Origin: Spirochaetales bacterium
Lineage (GTDB): Bacteria; Spirochaetota; Spirochaetia; Treponematales; Rectinemataceae
Reading direction: 5' to 3'
NCBI GenBank assembly: GCA_015657395.1
Contig: JADLKI010000011.1
Location: forward strand, 131,340 to 141,612
DNA length: 10,273 nt
The notes under the pieces are model-generated. The model was not told the DNA's origin, ran no database searches, and saw only the letters and a list, made by a program, of their open reading frames with translations. Made by a program: the position numbers and the translations under genes. Of the stretch, positions 1 to 6,996 are shown piece after piece (the stretch's first letter is position 1; the number at the start of each line of letters is the position of its first letter).

Positions 1-233
1 TGTCAATGCGAAAGAGATGTCGGGCAGAAAAGCAGAGACAGGCGCCCGCGCAGTTTGGCGCTAATGGGGGCTCCTACGGGGGCCGCAGGTGCCCTCGTGG
101 TGGGGCGGGCCGCCTAATGGCGCAAGCAGCACCCACGTTTCCGGCACCGCCGGAGCATGCTTATGAGGCCCGCGGCGGCCGCCTACGTGGTCCGGCGCCG
201 GCCAGGCGTAGCGCCGCTTTCCCCGCCACCCTC
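1..233. other. GC-rich intergenic stretch with short palindromes
   Basis: No convincing gene is visible here. By hand count about 74% of bases 61-230 are G or C, clearly above the rest of the window. It holds a perfect 10-bp palindrome CCGGCGCCGG (192-201), an 8-bp palindrome GCGGCCGC (175-182), a small hairpin GGCG-TAG-CGCC (205-215), and two near copies of a short motif, GGCCGCCTAATGG (108-120) and GGCCGCCTACGTGG (177-190). It lies just downstream of the DUF2400 gene, but no T-run follows any stem on the minus strand, so it is not a standard intrinsic terminator. An open plus-strand frame from position 6 runs into the antisense of the DUF2400 gene, has Arg/Gly/Ala-rich low-complexity content and no ribosome binding site, and is not called as a gene. 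Confidence 0.55.
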
Positions 234-1238
234 TCACAGGCAGCCGAAGCGCTCGTCTCCGGGGCGCGGATCGATGCCGGGGCGCGTCAGCGCAAAGTCG
301 TACTTGACGGGATCGTCGGGCGCATAGAGTCGGAAGGCTTCGGTGACACGAAGGGCGGCACGCAGGTTGATGCCGGGCGCGGGCGAGCTGGCCGCGGCCT
401 GCGCATGGCCTGCGCGCGGGTTGATGCCGGAGCTGGGCCCCTCTGAGGCGGCTCTTTCTCTCCGTCCGGGCAGGAAATGCAGCCGCTCGGCGCAGGTGCG
501 CGCCATGTGCGTGTCCATGGGGACAATGAGGCGCGAAGGGTCTACGCTCTGCCAGCAGCCGGGATCGATTTCGTCGCGGCGGACCATCCAGCGGAAAAAT
601 AAAAACAGTCGCTTGGAGGCCGAGCCGTCGGCAGGGTCCGGAAGCAGGTTTTTGCGCAGACCGGATGGCGTCGTCTCACCCGCAAACCGCCGCAGGTTCT
701 TCACAAATGCCGACGCCGCCTCCAGCATCGAAGCTCCGTCCCCTTTCAGGAAGAGCGCTTCGAGGCTGCCGTACTCGCGCAGTGCCTTCCGGATCGCCCA
801 CATGAGCGCGATCATGTCTTTCGGAAAACAGAAGCGGTACTGAAACGCGCCCCACAGGCGCTCGATGCCCCTCCGCTCCATCCCGCGCAGGGCCTCTGCG
901 GGCCGTGTCCCCAGCGGCTTAAGCGCGGTTTCGCACGCACGCACGACGAGCTCGACCGAGCCGAATGCGAGCGTGGAGCACACGAGGCCCGCCACCTCGA
1001 TGTCTTCCGGCGCCGAATAGCGCCGCACGACGGCAAGCGGATCGAGTTCGAGCCGCTCGATGCGATTACATACAGTGTAAATTTCTTCGAGAAAACGCGC
1101 GATCCCGGGATCGTAGGCGACCGGCGGGCCGTCACCAGAGGCCGCGCCCTGCATTCCGTTTCCGGGGGCCGGGTCTTTCACTTTTTCGCGGCCGTCTCTG
1201 CTCTCTTCGGCCAGGAAGCCTTTCCTGGATAGTTTCAT
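234..1238 (-). CDS. DUF2400 / TIGR02757 family protein with a repeat-bearing insert
   Basis: A 334-aa protein of the DUF2400 (TIGR02757) family, whose biochemical role is not established to my knowledge. Family motifs are visible in order: YSAPEDIEVAGLVCSTLAFG (residues 74-93), the KRLFLFFRWMVRRDEIDPG block (209-227), LIVPMDTHMART (237-248), and the C-terminal DDPVKYDFALTRPGI (308-322). There is no signal peptide, so it is probably cytoplasmic. The ATG overlaps the stop of the upstream TPR gene as ATGA and has only a poor Shine-Dalgarno of its own, so translation is probably coupled to that gene. Two oddities stand out. Residues 1-40 are polar and low in complexity. About 25-35 extra residues (258-293, Ala/Ser/Pro/Gly-rich) separate the MDTHMART helix from the region leading to the C-terminal motif. 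This insert holds two GIN(P/L)RA repeats that resemble the GIDPRPG segment at the C-terminus. G+C is about 70% or more, higher than in the other genes. Family assignment is firm; function is unknown. Confidence 0.9.
   Translation of the reverse strand: MKLSRKGFLAEESRDGREKVKDPAPGNGMQGAASGDGPPVAYDPGIARFLEEIYTVCNRIERLELDPLAVVRRYSAPEDIEVAGLVCSTLAFGSVELVVRACETALKPLGTRPAEALRGMERRGIERLWGAFQYRFCFPKDMIALMWAIRKALREYGSLEALFLKGDGASMLEAASAFVKNLRRFAGETTPSGLRKNLLPDPADGSASKRLFLFFRWMVRRDEIDPGCWQSVDPSRLIVPMDTHMARTCAERLHFLPGRRERAASEGPSSGINPRAGHAQAAASSPAPGINLRAALRVTEAFRLYAPDDPVKYDFALTRPGIDPRPGDERFGCL
263..430 (-). repeat. Three imperfect 18-bp direct repeats inside the DUF2400 gene
   Basis: Three copies of an 18-bp unit lie in the same orientation at 263-280, 359-376 and 413-430. 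On the coding (minus) strand they read CCGGCATCGATCCGCGCC, CCGGCATCAACCTGCGTG and CCGGCATCAACCCGCGCG. They encode GIDPRP, GINLRA and GINPRA in the same frame. The spacings (54 and 96 bp) are multiples of three, so the frame is preserved. The first copy falls in the conserved C-terminal end of the protein; the other two bound the extra segment not expected in the family. The likely explanation is in-frame duplication of the C-terminal coding segment or insertion of a repeated element, but the sequence alone cannot separate these. Confidence 0.6.
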
Positions 1239-3127
1239 CGCTTAATCTGGGATTCCAGCTCGCTGATGCGCGCACGGAGGTCGTTCTCGGTCGGGTTGAG
1301 CGCCTTGGCCTGAGTGAGGTAGCGGAGGGCCTTATCCCTGTTGATGGTATCGCTCTTGTCCAACTGACGGTTGTAGCGATTGAGATACATCGAGGCGAGC
1401 GACACGAGCGCCTCAACGTTGTCCGCCCTTTCGGCGAGCGCATCCTTGAGCTGCCCGATGGCCTTGTCCTCGTCATTCTGGAGAGAGGCCGACATATAAT
1501 AAAGAAAAGATTTCAACTCTTTTGAAAATGGGGCGGCGATGAATTTCACGACCATCTCGAGCATCGCCGAATTCGCGCTTCCGCCCTGATTCACGCCGAG
1601 CGCGGAAAGCGCAATGCCGAGCCCTGTAGACGCATCGCTCGCCGGCGCAGCAGAGGCCAGCCCCCCACCGGTCGCCATGGCGAGGCTGCGCAAGTATGCT
1701 TCCACCGCCTGTTCGGAATTCGGGTCCTGCGCGTACCAGCTCGACGCGAACTGCACGGCGGCCTGCATATTGCCGGACTTTCTCAGGATGGTCGCCACCA
1801 TCTCTTTGTCGAGAGTCGCGCTCCCCGCCTGTTGAATGTAATTCGCCGCCGATACCCAATCCTGGTGGCTATAGCTTTCGCTCACGAGAAACTGGAGGGC
1901 CGTATCTCTCGCCTGTGCCCTCTGCGCCTGTTCGAAGGGAGTGAACTCTGCATCCTGCCCATTCGTCAGGTCGAGCACGGCTTTTGCCAGATCGACGGCT
2001 TCCAGATGCTTCGTCTGATCGGCAGACTTTTGAAGGGCCCGAATCAGTTGAGCGATCGCCACGGGGTCTTTGGAGAAGAAGCGCACTGCAGAGCGGGCAA
2101 AGCGTTCGGCATCAGACTGGCGGGAATTCTCGAGGGCATATTGACTTTTAAGCACGAGCCAGGTCCGATCCCGGGAGGCTGTCTTCGAAGCGCTCTCAAG
2201 ATACCGCGAGGCGGCCGGATAGTCGCGCCTCTGCATCGCGGCCGACGCGAGCGGGACAAGCACATCGGTGCGCGCCGGGTCATCCTTGAGCGCCCCGGCG
2301 AACCACGACTCTGCGTCGAGCACGCTGTTGAGGCTATATAAACTCATTCCGTACAGCGATTTAAATTCAGCACTCAGGCTGGCCTGGGCCACAATCGGGT
2401 CGAGCGCCTTTTTCGCATCCTCCGGCTTTCCCAGGGCGACAAATGACCGGGCAAGCCCGCAGGCGGCCTTTTGGGACTGGGGATCAAGGTCGAGCGCCTT
2501 CTGAAAATTTTTCACGGCGTCGTCATACTGTTTCGACTCAAGCGCAATCTGCCCTCTGATGAGCATGGACACTGCCGAGACGCTCCCCAGCGCCTCAAAC
2601 CGCGCGAGGGCCGCAAGTGCCTGCTCCCGCGTCTCATTCCGCGAAGCCCGGAAGAAGGCCAGGGACGAGATGAACTCGGACATTGTCGAGTAGGTCGTGT
2701 TTTGAAAAACCTGGGGGACCTCCCCCGAGAAAGCGTCGATGAGACCAACCAGACATGTGATATATTTCGTGCTGGCACCCTGTGCCCCCGGAGGGACCGC
2801 GAAACGTACATCTTTCGTGCCGTACACGAGGAGACTGACGCCGTGGGCAATGGCATCGAGGACGACTTTATCCGGATCCGAGAGATACGGTGAGGCTCCG
2901 ATTTGGGCCCGCGCCTGCGTTATCGACTGCGGCGTGGCCCTCACTATCAGCGCTTCGAGCTCCGAGGATTCGTTTGTTATTTTTTTGAGCTGTTCGGTGC
3001 CGATCTTGGGTAGGGCCTGCTGGGCGCAGGCAATACCAGGCACAACAAAGGCCTGTATTCCTGCCAGGACAATGCTCATGAGGAGAATATTGGAAATTCT
3101 CGTCAGAAACTTGAATCGAATCTTCAT
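1235..3127 (-). CDS. Exported tetratricopeptide-repeat protein
   Basis: A 630-aa protein, probably a periplasmic or membrane-anchored scaffold. The N-terminus is a signal peptide (residues 1-36: basic MKIRFKFLTR, then a hydrophobic core) ending in PGIACAQQ. This can be read as a signal peptidase I site (ACA|Q) or as a relaxed spirochaete-type lipobox (GIAC, Cys34). TPR-like helix pairs are clear from about 188 to 350, the best being SKQYDDAVKNFQKALDLDP (198-216), with others near 222-250, 256-284 and 290-316. A final TPR lies near 572-613. A Gly/Ala/Ser-rich stretch (486-520) breaks the repeats. The frame stays open up to a TTG at 3199, but the ATG at 3127 is preferred because it places the signal peptide at the N-terminus. 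The stop overlaps the start of the DUF2400 gene (ATGA), which suggests one operon. Partner proteins cannot be inferred. Confidence 0.82.
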   Translation of the reverse strand: MKIRFKFLTRISNILLMSIVLAGIQAFVVPGIACAQQALPKIGTEQLKKITNESSELEALIVRATPQSITQARAQIGASPYLSDPDKVVLDAIAHGVSLLVYGTKDVRFAVPPGAQGASTKYITCLVGLIDAFSGEVPQVFQNTTYSTMSEFISSLAFFRASRNETREQALAALARFEALGSVSAVSMLIRGQIALESKQYDDAVKNFQKALDLDPQSQKAACGLARSFVALGKPEDAKKALDPIVAQASLSAEFKSLYGMSLYSLNSVLDAESWFAGALKDDPARTDVLVPLASAAMQRRDYPAASRYLESASKTASRDRTWLVLKSQYALENSRQSDAERFARSAVRFFSKDPVAIAQLIRALQKSADQTKHLEAVDLAKAVLDLTNGQDAEFTPFEQAQRAQARDTALQFLVSESYSHQDWVSAANYIQQAGSATLDKEMVATILRKSGNMQAAVQFASSWYAQDPNSEQAVEAYLRSLAMATGGGLASAAPASDASTGLGIALSALGVNQGGSANSAMLEMVVKFIAAPFSKELKSFLYYMSASLQNDEDKAIGQLKDALAERADNVEALVSLASMYLNRYNRQLDKSDTINRDKALRYLTQAKALNPTENDLRARISELESQIKR

Positions 3128-3218
3128 GCTCAGTTGTTTATAGTAGTGCAAACTGGCAAAGGTTACAAGGAAATGTCGATGCTTGCCCTGAAAAAACAAT
3201 GCGTGCTAAGGTAACCGG
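3128..3218. promoter_or_regulatory. Divergent intergenic region, candidate minus-strand promoter for the TPR/DUF2400 operon
   Basis: This 91-bp spacer must serve both outward-facing genes. On the minus strand there is a sigma70-like pair: TTGTAA (plus 3163-3168 complement), a 17-bp spacer, then TACTAT (plus 3140-3145 complement). If used, transcription would begin around 3133, only about 6 nt before the TPR gene's ATG, which itself has no clear Shine-Dalgarno, so the message would be almost leaderless. In the plus direction only a weak match is present (TTGCCC 3183-3188, 18 bp, TAAGGT 3207-3212), and it overlaps the AAGG ribosome binding site of the lipoprotein gene. No operator-like palindrome was recognised. 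Confidence 0.4.
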
Positions 3219-4319
3219 ATGAGAAAAGCTCAGAAAGGAAGAGCCGCAGTGCTGCTCATGCTGTCGATTCCGATTGTGCTCACTCTGAGTGCCTGCAACA
3301 GCGACCTTTCTGTGCCTTTTTTTGCCGGAGCGCATGAGTTTTCGGTCTCGAACAAAGCCCAAAGGAAAAACCTCTGCGATGCGCTCGAAATTCTTTACTC
3401 ACCCCAATTGAAAAAGAGCGGCTACTATCCTGTGCAGCGGATGCTGGCGGCGCGGCGCATCAGCACGATTCTCATTGAAGACGGCCAGGAAGCGCGCGCG
3501 GCGAGGTTTCTCTCCTCACTCGCCGACGAACACGATGCGTACGAGGCATGGTATCTGTTCGCCGCCGGTGCCGTCTACGAATCGATGAACAGCGGGCCCA
3601 TCGCGCAGTTATTCTACGAGCGCATCCTCAACACTCTGCCGGACATGGCCATAGAAGGACAGTCGATCCACCGCAGCTGTCTCGCAAAACTGCTCATGAG
3701 CGACAACCCGCCGGGGAAAAAAGCGGGCTGGTACCGCGACTTCATCCGCAGGTTTCCCGATGCGGACGAAGTCGGCCCCTTCCACTTTCTACTCGCAAAA
3801 GAATACGGAAAGCTCGGCCTCTGGTCCCAGGCAGTAGAGGAATACCGTCAATTTCTGCCGTATTTCGGAGTCTCCGTCCCCGGTTATTCGGATGCACACG
3901 ACTATGCCCGGAAAATGGTCGAATTCAACGACAGTCCAAAAGACTGGACATACGCCGATCTCGACGACCTTGTGAGCGACATCCGCAAGGCCATCGCGGC
4001 CCGTTCCCCTCAGACGCTCAGAAAGTACATGTCGAAGGCGGGATTTTTCGCCATGTCCTGGTATAAGGAAGGCGGGGAGGACTCCAACTCCAACGTTCTT
4101 TTCAATTTCAGCAATTTCATGACGCGGGGCCCGATCTACGTAGCGCCCTCGCTCGATCCATCCTACAACGATTCGGAAGCCTTCCTCCGCACTTCAGGGT
4201 GGACAGGCTACATCCCTCTCTGGTATCTCTGCTTCCGGAGAGTCAACTTTCCGGCTGATCCCAAGGTACACGGCAATTGGGAATGGGCCGGCATCTACTT
4301 TGGAGAAAAAATACAATGA
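3219..4319 (+). CDS. Putative outer-envelope lipoprotein with TPR-like repeats
   Basis: A 366-aa lipoprotein of unknown function. Residues 1-26 form a typical lipoprotein signal: basic start (MRKAQKGR), hydrophobic core, and lipobox LSAC with the lipidated Cys at 26. Residues 50-215 are helical with degenerate TPR-like pairs, notably GPFHFLLAKEYGKLGLWSQA (186-205) followed by VEEYRQFLP. The C-terminal part (about 245-366) is different: an aromatic-rich, probably beta-containing segment with RSPQTLRKYMSKAGFF (262-277), SGWTGYIPLWYLCFRR (326-341) and GNWEWAGIYFG (352-362). I do not recognise a named family for it. A TAAGG ribosome binding site (3207-3211) lies 7 nt before the ATG. The stop overlaps the ATG of the lytic transglycosylase gene, so the two are probably co-translated and may act together at the cell wall; that link is inference. 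Confidence 0.8.
   Translation: MRKAQKGRAAVLLMLSIPIVLTLSACNSDLSVPFFAGAHEFSVSNKAQRKNLCDALEILYSPQLKKSGYYPVQRMLAARRISTILIEDGQEARAARFLSSLADEHDAYEAWYLFAAGAVYESMNSGPIAQLFYERILNTLPDMAIEGQSIHRSCLAKLLMSDNPPGKKAGWYRDFIRRFPDADEVGPFHFLLAKEYGKLGLWSQAVEEYRQFLPYFGVSVPGYSDAHDYARKMVEFNDSPKDWTYADLDDLVSDIRKAIAARSPQTLRKYMSKAGFFAMSWYKEGGEDSNSNVLFNFSNFMTRGPIYVAPSLDPSYNDSEAFLRTSGWTGYIPLWYLCFRRVNFPADPKVHGNWEWAGIYFGEKIQ
4302..4306 (+). promoter_or_regulatory. Ribosome binding site deciding the transglycosylase start
   Basis: GGAGA sits 9 nt before the ATG at 4316, inside the last codons of the lipoprotein gene. It supports 4316 over an in-frame TTG at 4277, which would add 13 residues before the signal peptide. Confidence 0.6.
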
Positions 4320-5755
4320 CAAAGATCCGATACGCTGCACTCCTGATTTCGCTGTGTACCGCGCTGTCGCTTGCGTCGGCAAAGGAAGCCGAGACCGCAA
4401 TCTCACTCTCCGCAGTGAGTCAGGAGGTCACTGGTTCTTCGGCCCCGTCCGAGGTGAGTACGGGCGGAAGCCAGACAACGACTCCTAGCCCCGAAGAGCG
4501 GACAATCGAAGCACCCGAAGAACTCCCGGACGCGGCGCTCGAAGAAAACCTGCAGACGCCCGACCTGAGCCAGCTCCAGCCCGAAGAACTGAGCATCGAG
4601 GAACAGGCCAAGAACCTTCAATACGGCATCCCCATGCCCTGGGGCCATGAGCTTTTCGAAAAATACCGGCAATACTATCTGAGCGACGGCGGCCGCAAGA
4701 TCCTCCTCGCGACGATGCAGAGGGCCGCTCCGTTCATGGATTACATTCAGTCCAAAGTGGCCGAATATGGTGTCCCCCAGGAATTGGCCTATCTGCCCGT
4801 CATCGAGTCGTCCTTTTCGCCCTTCGCGGTTTCGAGAAGCGGGGCCACGGGAATCTGGCAATTCATGCGGAACTCCATCGTCGGCTACGGGATGAGCATC
4901 ACCGAGTGGGTGGACGACCGGCGCGATTTTATGAAAAGCACCGATGCGGCGCTCAACAAGCTCATCGACAATTACAATGATTTAAAGGACTGGCCGCTCG
5001 CCATCGCCGCATACAACGCGGGGCTCGGTGCGTTGCGGCGCGCCGTCAATGCCACGGGCGGAGACACCGATTTCTGGAACATCTACGAAAAGGGGCTTGT
5101 CTCGAGGCAGGCTCTGGATTATGTGCCGAAATTCCTTGCGGTGGCCTCGATTCTGCTCTACCCCGAACTCTACGGCCTGGAGTTGCCCTCGTCATCCATC
5201 AAGTGGGAGGCTATCCCCCTCGACCGGCAGGTCGACATCAAACTGCTGGCCGCAAAGGCCGAAATTCCGCTCGACACGCTCAAACTCGGCAACGCTGAAC
5301 TACACTATACCATTACACCGCCAGAGAATACGCACCTCTTGAAAATCCCTGCCGACAAATCCGAACAGGTGAAGGCGATCCTCTCCGACCCAAGCGCCCC
5401 GCTCGTGCACTACGAAATCTACAAAGTGAAACAAGGCGACACGCTCACCGCCATTTCGAAGCGCTACGGCATCTCCATCTCGATGATCGCCAGGGTGAAT
5501 ACCGGCCTCAATCCGGACCGTCTCAGGATCGGGCAGATCCTCATGATCCCGCTCTCGCTGCAGCCGCTTCAGGGCTCGGGCAGTTCCGGGGGCAGCGCCC
5601 AAACCTCGACGCACACCGTACAGAAGGGCGACACGCTCTACGGCCTGGCGAGACGATACGGCACCACAGCCCAGAAGCTGGCGAACCTCAATGGCATCAA
5701 CCTGAATTCGATCCTGAGAATCGGACAAAAGCTGAAAGTCCCGGCCGCGCCGTAA
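4316..5755 (+). CDS. MltD-like lytic transglycosylase with two C-terminal LysM domains
   Basis: A 479-aa murein hydrolase that should cleave the MurNAc-GlcNAc bond of peptidoglycan, leaving 1,6-anhydro-MurNAc ends (known for the GH23 family). Signal peptide 1-22 ends at ASA|KE. A Glu/Pro/Ser/Thr-rich linker follows (about 23-100). The SLT/GH23 domain spans about 105-290: YGVPQELAYLPVIESSF (151-167) carries the predicted catalytic Glu164, then SGATGIWQFM (175-184), STDAA (208-212), WPLAIAAYNAGLGALRRA (226-243) and the PKFLAVASI helix (271-279). Two LysM peptidoglycan-binding domains follow, at about 368-412 (YKVKQGDTLTAISKRYG) and 433-477 (HTVQKGDTLYGLARRYG), separated by a Gly/Ser-rich linker. 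This is the MltD architecture. The lipobox of E. coli MltD is not evident here, so the enzyme may be soluble in the periplasm. It is translationally coupled (ATGA) to the upstream lipoprotein and ends 11 bp from the convergent M20 gene. Confidence 0.92.
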   Translation: MTKIRYAALLISLCTALSLASAKEAETAISLSAVSQEVTGSSAPSEVSTGGSQTTTPSPEERTIEAPEELPDAALEENLQTPDLSQLQPEELSIEEQAKNLQYGIPMPWGHELFEKYRQYYLSDGGRKILLATMQRAAPFMDYIQSKVAEYGVPQELAYLPVIESSFSPFAVSRSGATGIWQFMRNSIVGYGMSITEWVDDRRDFMKSTDAALNKLIDNYNDLKDWPLAIAAYNAGLGALRRAVNATGGDTDFWNIYEKGLVSRQALDYVPKFLAVASILLYPELYGLELPSSSIKWEAIPLDRQVDIKLLAAKAEIPLDTLKLGNAELHYTITPPENTHLLKIPADKSEQVKAILSDPSAPLVHYEIYKVKQGDTLTAISKRYGISISMIARVNTGLNPDRLRIGQILMIPLSLQPLQGSGSSGGSAQTSTHTVQKGDTLYGLARRYGTTAQKLANLNGINLNSILRIGQKLKVPAAP

Positions 5756-5773
5756 TTGCCAGTCTTTTACGGC
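5749..5773. terminator. Inverted repeat spanning both convergent stop codons (weak terminator candidate)
   Basis: GCCGTAA (5749-5755) and TTACGGC (5767-5773) form a perfect 7-bp stem with an 11-nt loop. Each arm contains the TAA stop of one of the two convergent genes. No T-run follows on either strand, so it does not meet the usual intrinsic-terminator pattern. It could be a bidirectional transcript end, a processing or stability hairpin, or chance. Confidence 0.3.
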
Positions 5774-6996
5774 ATCAGCGCGAGCGTCGCAAACACTTTC
5801 GCATCGCCGATGATATTCGCGATATCGGCACTCTCGTTCGGCTGATGGGCGGTCTCATGTATCTTGGACCACACGACGCAGTCGAACCCGGCCTTGCGCA
5901 GGTACGCGCCCACCGTGCCGCCGCCGATGCCGATCGGTTTTGCCTCCACGCCATACACCTGACGGACCGCCTCGGCGAGCAGCCCGACCATCGGCGAATC
6001 CGAAGGCGTCGCCCTCGATTCAGTCGACTGCACGACATCGAGCTGTACCTTCACGCCGTACTCAGCCTCGATTGCGCGCGCCTGCCTCGAAACTTCCTCG
6101 AGAGCGGTGGCCACCGGGTAGACCGGCAGAATACGCATATCGACATAGAACACGTCCTCACCGGGAATGGTATTGACATTGGGCACATTCGCCTCTTTTT
6201 TGGTGGGGTTGATCGTGCTCCGGTCCGGGCTGAACAGGTGATCGCGCGCGGTAAACGTCGATTTTTCAAGCCGGTGGATGCGCAGGGCGAGATCGCTTGC
6301 GGCAAGAAACGCATTGGCGCCTCTGTCGGGCATCGCCGCGTGAGTCTGCTTGCCCTTCGTCGTCACTTTGAGCCAGCAGATATTCTTCTCCGCCACTTCG
6401 ATTTCGGTCGCATCGGCCGAACCCCCATCGGGGATGAGGATGATGTCGTCTTTGCCGAAAAGCTTGTGATGCGCAAGCAGATACTGTATGCCGAACTTGG
6501 ATCCGACTTCCTCGTCCGCAATAAAGAGGAGTTTTATCGTGCGCTCCGGAACGATGCCGAGCCTGAGAAAGGCGAGGGCTGCAAAGACCGACGAAACAAT
6601 ACCCTGCTGGTTGTCCTCCACGCCGCGGCCATAGAGCTTGCCATTCTTCACAACGACCTTCCACGGATCGCTCTCCCAAAGGCGACGCTCCCCTTCCGGC
6701 ACGACATCGAGGTGCGACATGATCCAGATCGGGCTGTCCTTTCTTTTGCCGGGAATGGTCGCCACCATGTTCGGACGAATTTTCGAAGGAACCCGGGAAT
6801 CCGGCGCATCGAAATGCTGAATCCCCGTAATGCCCTGCTTGTCGAGCCAGGCTTCAAGAGCGGCTGCCTTCTCGATCTCTCCAATGCCGCCCGACTCGGG
6901 GGCGAGTGCAGGATGGGAAGAGAGAAGCGTTTCAAGCTCGATGATGCCCTTTTCCTGCGAATCCAGAAATTGCTGTATCTGAGAGAGTATGGTCAT
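5767..6996 (-). CDS. M20-family zinc metallopeptidase / metallo-hydrolase (dipeptidase or DapE/ArgE-like)
   Basis: A 409-aa cytoplasmic enzyme (no signal peptide) of the M20 peptidase clan, whose members use a two-metal site to hydrolyse dipeptides or N-acyl amino acids. Expected metal ligands and catalytic residues are visible: His95 and Asp97 in MSHLDVVPEG, Asp128 in YGRGVEDNQQG, the Glu162-Glu163 pair in IADEEVGS, Asp190 in PDGGSADA, and His384 in HETAHQPNES. The lid/dimerisation domain spans roughly 205-315 and includes KGKQTHAAMPD with His219. The glycine-rich GIGGGTVGAYLRKAGF (357-372) is also typical. The length is normal for the family. Start: ATG at 6996 is preceded by an AAGGGA ribosome binding site and overlaps the galE stop as ATGA. 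Exact substrate (peptide, succinyl-diaminopimelate, acyl-amino acid) cannot be read from sequence; carboxypeptidase or dipeptidase activity is the safest guess. Confidence 0.9.
   Translation of the reverse strand: MTILSQIQQFLDSQEKGIIELETLLSSHPALAPESGGIGEIEKAAALEAWLDKQGITGIQHFDAPDSRVPSKIRPNMVATIPGKRKDSPIWIMSHLDVVPEGERRLWESDPWKVVVKNGKLYGRGVEDNQQGIVSSVFAALAFLRLGIVPERTIKLLFIADEEVGSKFGIQYLLAHHKLFGKDDIILIPDGGSADATEIEVAEKNICWLKVTTKGKQTHAAMPDRGANAFLAASDLALRIHRLEKSTFTARDHLFSPDRSTINPTKKEANVPNVNTIPGEDVFYVDMRILPVYPVATALEEVSRQARAIEAEYGVKVQLDVVQSTESRATPSDSPMVGLLAEAVRQVYGVEAKPIGIGGGTVGAYLRKAGFDCVVWSKIHETAHQPNESADIANIIGDAKVFATLALMP

Noticed and set aside
6..446. Open plus-strand frame at the left edge
   Set aside because: Low-complexity Gly/Arg/Ala composition, no ribosome binding site, and half of it is antisense to the well-supported DUF2400 gene.
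3128..3199. N-terminal extension of the TPR protein from a TTG start at 3199
   Set aside because: It would put 24 residues before a textbook signal peptide; the internal ATG at 3127 is far more plausible.
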